From Paratinospora sagittata (taxonomy: Eukaryota > Streptophyta > Magnoliopsida > Ranunculales > Menispermaceae): a stretch of 64,000 nucleotides of DNA. The notes beneath the pieces are model-generated. The model did not search any database, had not been told where the DNA came from, and worked only from the letters and a program-made list of their open reading frames with translations. The DNA lies in contig CM069598.1 in the NCBI GenBank assembly GCA_035771175.1, forward strand, positions 10,070,668-10,134,667, read 5' to 3'. The position numbers and the translations under genes were made by a program. Shown piece after piece: positions 59,591 to 64,000 of the stretch; within the stretch, counting starts at the first letter, position 1; each line of letters opens with the position of its first letter.

Positions 59591-61305
59591 TGGTTTTTTT
59601 TTTTTTTTTTGCAGAATTGGGATCGAGAGAGAGAGAGAGAGGGGGCGAGCTTTGTTGGACTGAGCAAATGGCTTTTGTTAGGGTTTTTGGGGGTTCAAGC
59701 AGTGAGAGCGAGAGAGACTAGTGAGTGGGGGTGGCAAGTTGGACGGGATTTTGTTTTTGGGGAAATGAAAGTTGTTACTGGACATGTGACCATGCATAGT
59801 TGTTTATTGGATATTAATAATTTATATGTCTTATAATATTTAATAAATAACTTAATATATATATATATATATATATATTATTTTATAATTAATTATTAAA
59901 TAGTTATTCGCTTAGATTATAACATCTTTAAATTTAAGTGTAATTTTTTTTATAAAAAAGGTTTTTCTTACTCACCTCCTAGCCAAGAGAAATTATGGTA
60001 ATAAAAAAGGGGAGTTGAGAAAAAAAATTTAAATTTTTTGTTTATTTTTTCTTTAATTAAACATTAGAAAATAAAATTAAAAAAATTTAAATTTATATTC
60101 TTTTGCCTACTAAATACACCCTTACATGGTTATCCTCCCCTATAGTATGGTAGCAAGGCCTTGCTTAGGCATAAGCCATGTATTATGGTCTATATATAGA
60201 TGGAGACACTCACTTGCCATAGTAAAGACACTACTAAAGTTCTTTTAATGGTACTCTCACAAAAGCTAGGTTAGGTTGTATTTTTTATAATTCAACTGAA
60301 CTCAATTCAATTAAGGTTGTGTTTAATTTAAGATTTATATATAATTTTTTGTGTCTAAAATTTTAAAAATACCAAAAAAAACGTTTGGTTCGTTGAAGTC
60401 CAAACTGTTTTCAATAAATGATAGAATGTTGTTTTTTAAAATTTTACTTTTTGAGTTGTATTCTACTTTTTAGATCATTAACCAAATACAATTTAAGTTT
60501 TTTTTTAATTACATAAGATCGACTACATAAATGATCACTTCCTCCACTTTGTTTTATTGATGACTGAATAACATTTAAATTATAAAATTTTATTTTATTT
60601 TTAATTATCTATGTCCGTGTTATTTTACATCTACTTCAACTTTTATTATTATCATGTAGTATTAATAGAACTAGGGGTATATCATCTCATTTATTTTATT
60701 ATTCAAGGCCTGAAAGGTATTAAACCTAAAAAAACATACTTTTTATCTTTATTTGTAGGTGTGGGAGCAACTTTATTGACCTTAAACGTCAACAACAACA
60801 ATGTAATCATTTTATTTTAATCATAACACTAGTTGGTTTTAAGTAGTGAAAGCGCAACAAAAAGCATGTCTTCTCGAGTGGAACACGGTTTATCTATTTT
60901 TTGGATCGAGTCTTTAGACTCATTGTTGTGTCTGCCTATATAATTATATCTATAGGTATGATGTACTCTACTTAGAAATTTATGTGAAATGAAATAGAAG
61001 TTTGACAAAAAAGAAAAAAAAAAAGAAAGACTTGTAGATAAGAAATCATATCATGGGAATCATTGTATGTTTACAATAACTTAGCCCTTTTTAATTTAAT
61101 TGGTATAGAGATAATTTATAAGACTTTTCTCCATTCAATAATTTAAATTTTGTTGAGATGGTCTTGAATGTTGTCTTTTACCAATGATACAGGATTGATT
61201 AATCAGCTATTCCTTTTATATTATGGAAACACATATTATATGTTTTTAGGTTTTATCATCGATATTTTCACATATTCAATCCATTAAAAAAATAAAAATA
61301 AAAAT

Positions 61306-61377
<72 letters not shown>

Positions 61378-61891
61378 CTTACACGTCAATATTTGAAATT
61401 ATTATACGTTTAATCGAGCTTTAAACATTTTGCATTCAATTTTAAAAGTAGGTTAGGTCCTCCAAACATATCACATGTGTTGTCACGCAAAAATTGTGTA
61501 ACTAATTAATATATTTCTATTTCTTAAATCCTAAGTTTATTTGTTTTCATTGGCGCTCAGAAGATCTTCACCGTCGGATTTCGTTGTAACTTGCATCTCT
61601 GCCGTCGGAGCCGGCTCTATATTGTCGTTTTCTGTAAGAGTGGGACACGACATCGTTTAAGAACGAAATTACAATATTAACCCTCAAAACGCATTCTTTT
61701 CACGGGAGTAGAAGTTAGAAGCTTACTCTGACTCTGACTGTTCAAGGCCTTTGAAATCTCCACCGCCAGTGGCAATCTTGAAATTCCCGCCAAAACGAGT
61801 GGCGAAAAGCAGAATCTGATCTCATTACATCAACTGCCGTAATTAGAAATATTTGAAAAAAAAGAAAAGAAAGTCTAATATTATTATCGAG
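59591..61891. other. Intergenic DNA with (AT)n microsatellite
   Basis: The first part is the PPR gene leader and promoter (GA-rich at 59624-59641). No other gene. AT microsatellites at about 59858-59879 and 61315-61375. The GC-richer part from about 61550 on is likely the promoter of the TOM1-type gene. Confidence 0.6.
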
Positions 61892-61901
61892 ATATATAAA
61901 T
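61892..61901 (+). promoter_or_regulatory. Likely TATA box of the TOM1/TOM3-type gene
   Basis: TATATAAATA about 280 bp ahead of the ATG, followed about 30 bp later by a CA-rich stretch that could be the transcription start. Confidence 0.5.
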
Positions 61902-62175
61902 ACGGATTCTCAAATCTCAATCAGCACTCAAGCTCGTCTCGTGTTCTAGTCGCAGCAGAGCCGAGCTCGATCCAGCTCAAGAACTCGCTGGAAGCTTAGG
62001 TGGATCGAAGAACAAGAAGAAGACCTTCTGGTAGTAGAACGCAGTGCGGTTGTTCAATTTTATTTTGATTTTGCGATTCGTGAAATTCTTAGAGCAGTTC
62101 GTGTTTTTGTTCTGTTTTTACTGTTCTGTTCTGATAATCGAAGGTTGTGGGGAACAGGTGAAGAAGAAGAAGAGG

Positions 62176-64000
62176 ATGATGAGATTAGAGTTCAATGTGT
62201 CGTCGTCACTGGAGCTGCTCGGAGGAATTTCGAGCAATTGGTGGGAGGAGATCAATGAGTCAACTCGGTGGCAAGATGGAATCTTCTTCTTTCTTTGTGT
62301 TGCTTATGCCCTAGTCTCCGCTGTTGCTATGGTTAATTATTCTTCAATCTCTTCATCTCACTGTCGCCGTTTTTTCTTTTTCTTTTTTTTTTCTTGTGTT
62401 TAAGATTAGGGACTGGTGTAATTGTCGAAATTCTGATAAAAGTTCGAATTTTTACCGTTTGGTATGCGTTTTTGAAGTTTCAACCCTGCCAAACTTTTCA
62501 AATTAGGATTCTTTTATCTTAAGTTTCTCGCGATTCAAGTGGCATGTAATAAACCAAGGTTTTTGTGGGTTTTTTTTCCGGTTATATTAGGAGTTATTCT
62601 TGCTTTCTTTGTTTCCAGATTCAACTTATTCGGATTGAATTGCGAGTGCCTGAATACGGTTGGACAACGCAGAAGGTTTTCCATCTCATGAACTTCATTG
62701 TGAATGGAGGTGACTTTTAGTATTTAGGTTACTACTTGATTTGTTTACTGTCAGCAATGTTTCATAACCTGATAATTCATTTGTTTGCAGTGCGTGCTAT
62801 TCTATTTGGGTTTCATAAACACGTATTTCTTTTCAGACCAAAGGTAAATTCATTTTTCACTTGAGAATGTCTTGTTACTAGTTTTGTAGTGCTTTCTCTT
62901 ATTGTACTCTTGGTTGCAATATTAGTGGTACTCATATCTCTTCAGCTTTTTAACAGATTTTGGTTTTCACAGTATAGTAATAGTAGCTGGGTTAGTTAAA
63001 TTATCTAAATCCAGATATTTGAACAAGGGTTTGTCGAACTTGAAGATAAGTTCAACTGAGTCTGAAACAAATGAGAGAGAGGGAGTATTTTGAGAGAGGG
63101 AGTATTTTGTAATGAATCAAAGCATAACAAGCTTGCAAATTTTGAATGAATGGCTGGAATAGATGGTCAAGAGGTCATTTTTATTAGCAACGCCATTATT
63201 TGACTAGATTGTGATAACCACCAAAATGGTTAAGTTATGCGAATTGTCACTTTCAAAATTCTTTGCAAGTGATGTTGAATCTCCATTTTGTCACCCGTTT
63301 CTCGTTCTTTGCCTTTGCTCGATACTATTTGTTCCCCAAGAGCTGGGCTGTTCTCAGGGAACCAATAGAGCATTCTTCCAACGTGGGATTAAGGTTCTTA
63401 AGGTAAGCACCTGCAATTCCTCTCTTGACTATCCGGATCTCTTAGAGGGTGTTAACACCCATTTCTCACCCCCCTTGGTTGGATGTTGTCCCATTTGGAT
63501 CTTATGGATTGTCCCCTTTGGGTCCTCAAGGATTCACCTTGTTTTAGGAGTTGAGCGTACTTGATTGTGAATCTAGGAGGGGATGCTTTTGATATGAGAC
63601 CAAGGTCTTGTAGGTATTAGTTGCAATACTGCTCATGAACTAAAGTTGCCATTAAATTATTCTAATGCATTTTGATGTGAAAGAAATGTGGGCCTTGGTG
63701 CAACAATTGGGGTTGCTCTATTGTGAGCCTATGACTTGGAGGTTACAGGTTTGAATTCAAAAATAACCTCTCTAGTGTAGAAGTAAGGCTATTTACATTG
63801 CCCCTTCCCTACAATGACAACAACCTTGTGCATTGGGTATGACCCTTTATTTTGATGTGAAAATCTTAGTGTTATCTGGATCTCTTGCTCCAGATGAAAT
63901 TCAATGTAATATTAAAGGAAACTTGTTAATTTCCAATTCTTTTTAATATGGCTGGTGCATGCATTATAAGAATTAAATTGATCTATACTCCAAAGAAAAT
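62176..64000 (+). CDS. TOM1/TOM3: TOBAMOVIRUS MULTIPLICATION 1/3-type membrane protein (5' part)
   Basis: The first three coding exons are 62176-62331, 62619-62709 and 62791-62843, phases consistent, giving 100 residues. They read [15 protein letters not shown]..., [20 protein letters not shown] with a first hydrophobic span, [20 protein letters not shown] and [10 protein letters not shown] plus [18 protein letters not shown]. This is the start of the plant TOM1/THH1/TOM3 family of seven-span vacuolar (tonoplast) proteins, host factors that tether tobamovirus replication proteins. I chose ATG 62176; a second ATG follows at once. The next exon is not recognisable before 64000, so intron 3 exceeds 1.1 kb and contains an Au-like SINE. 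The gene is cut by the window edge. Confidence 0.9.
63683..63848 (+). mobile_element. Au-like SINE with exact 14-bp TSD
   Basis: Flanked by ATTTTGATGTGAAA at 63669-63682 and 63849-63862 (exact). Inside are CTTGGTGCAACAATTGGGGT, GGTTGCTCTATTGTGAGCC, the B-box GGTTACAGGTTTGAATTC, then GTAGAAGTAAGGCTATTTAC, CCCCTTCCCTAC and the end CCTTGTGCATTGGGTATGAC plus CCTTT. This is the layout of the tRNA-derived Au SINE family of angiosperms, which ends in a short T run instead of poly(A). It lies in intron 3 of the TOM1-type gene, sense orientation. Confidence 0.85.

Noticed and set aside
59253..59663. 136-codon plus-strand Arg/Glu-rich frame
   Set aside because: It is antisense to the N-terminal half of the PPR gene.
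1..64000. CRISPR array, operons, phage or bacterial defence genes
   Set aside because: The tandem repeats seen are minisatellites and microsatellites without spacers, and all genes are plant nuclear genes with introns or plant families.

Overview
This window is nuclear DNA from a flowering plant, probably a eudicot. Coding exons are short and separated by AT-rich GT..AG introns, and every confident protein belongs to a plant family. The rest is dominated by plant LTR retrotransposon debris, tRNA-derived SINEs, LINE remnants and hAT/MITE-like pieces. I cannot name the species. I see no CRISPR array, operon, viral or bacterial system.

Layout. 1-14.5 kb is a transposon nest of two families of long solo LTRs (about 2.4 and 2.85 kb) inserted into one another in both orientations. 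Two of them keep perfect 5-bp target duplications. A fragment of Ty3/Gypsy pol and a 422-bp foldback palindrome follow. 14.5-17.5 kb holds decayed repeats and an F-box-like exon fragment. At 17.7-18.5 kb two small genes of unknown function lie tail to tail, with interlocked stop codons and a shared N-terminal motif. 20.3-21.5 kb is a LINE remnant split by a hAT-like element. 21.5-25.7 kb is unremarkable AT-rich intergenic DNA.

25.7-29.7 kb is a complete TORTIFOLIA1/SPIRAL2-type microtubule-associated protein gene (six exons, + strand). 31.6 kb has one exon-like piece of a MAP70-type gene, next to a 2.94-kb solo LTR (31857-34792). 35-37.7 kb is a Gypsy element start (LTR, primer-binding site, gag remains) carrying a Copia-like solo LTR and a LINE tail. 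38.5-39.5 kb is a broken F-box/LRR-like gene.

40.9-51.1 kb is a complete 12-exon plant organellar DNA polymerase I gene (- strand, 1153 aa predicted). 53.2-55.4 kb is a five-exon receptor-like cytoplasmic kinase of the PBS1-like class (- strand, 410 aa). 58.4-59.6 kb is an intronless mitochondrial-type PPR gene (- strand, 399 aa). From 62.2 kb the first three coding exons of a TOM1/TOM3-type seven-membrane-span gene run off the right edge, with an Au-like SINE in what should be its third intron.

The genes do not form a pathway. They include two cytoskeletal genes, two organelle nucleic-acid genes (a DNA polymerase and an RNA-binding PPR), a signalling kinase and a membrane protein. The most interesting items are the tail-to-tail paralogue-like pair, the frame break at the TORTIFOLIA1 N-terminus, the self-nesting solo LTRs with two insertions 6 bp apart in LTR coordinates, and the foldback palindrome with tRNA B-box-like sequence at its apex. 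No undescribed multi-gene system was found.
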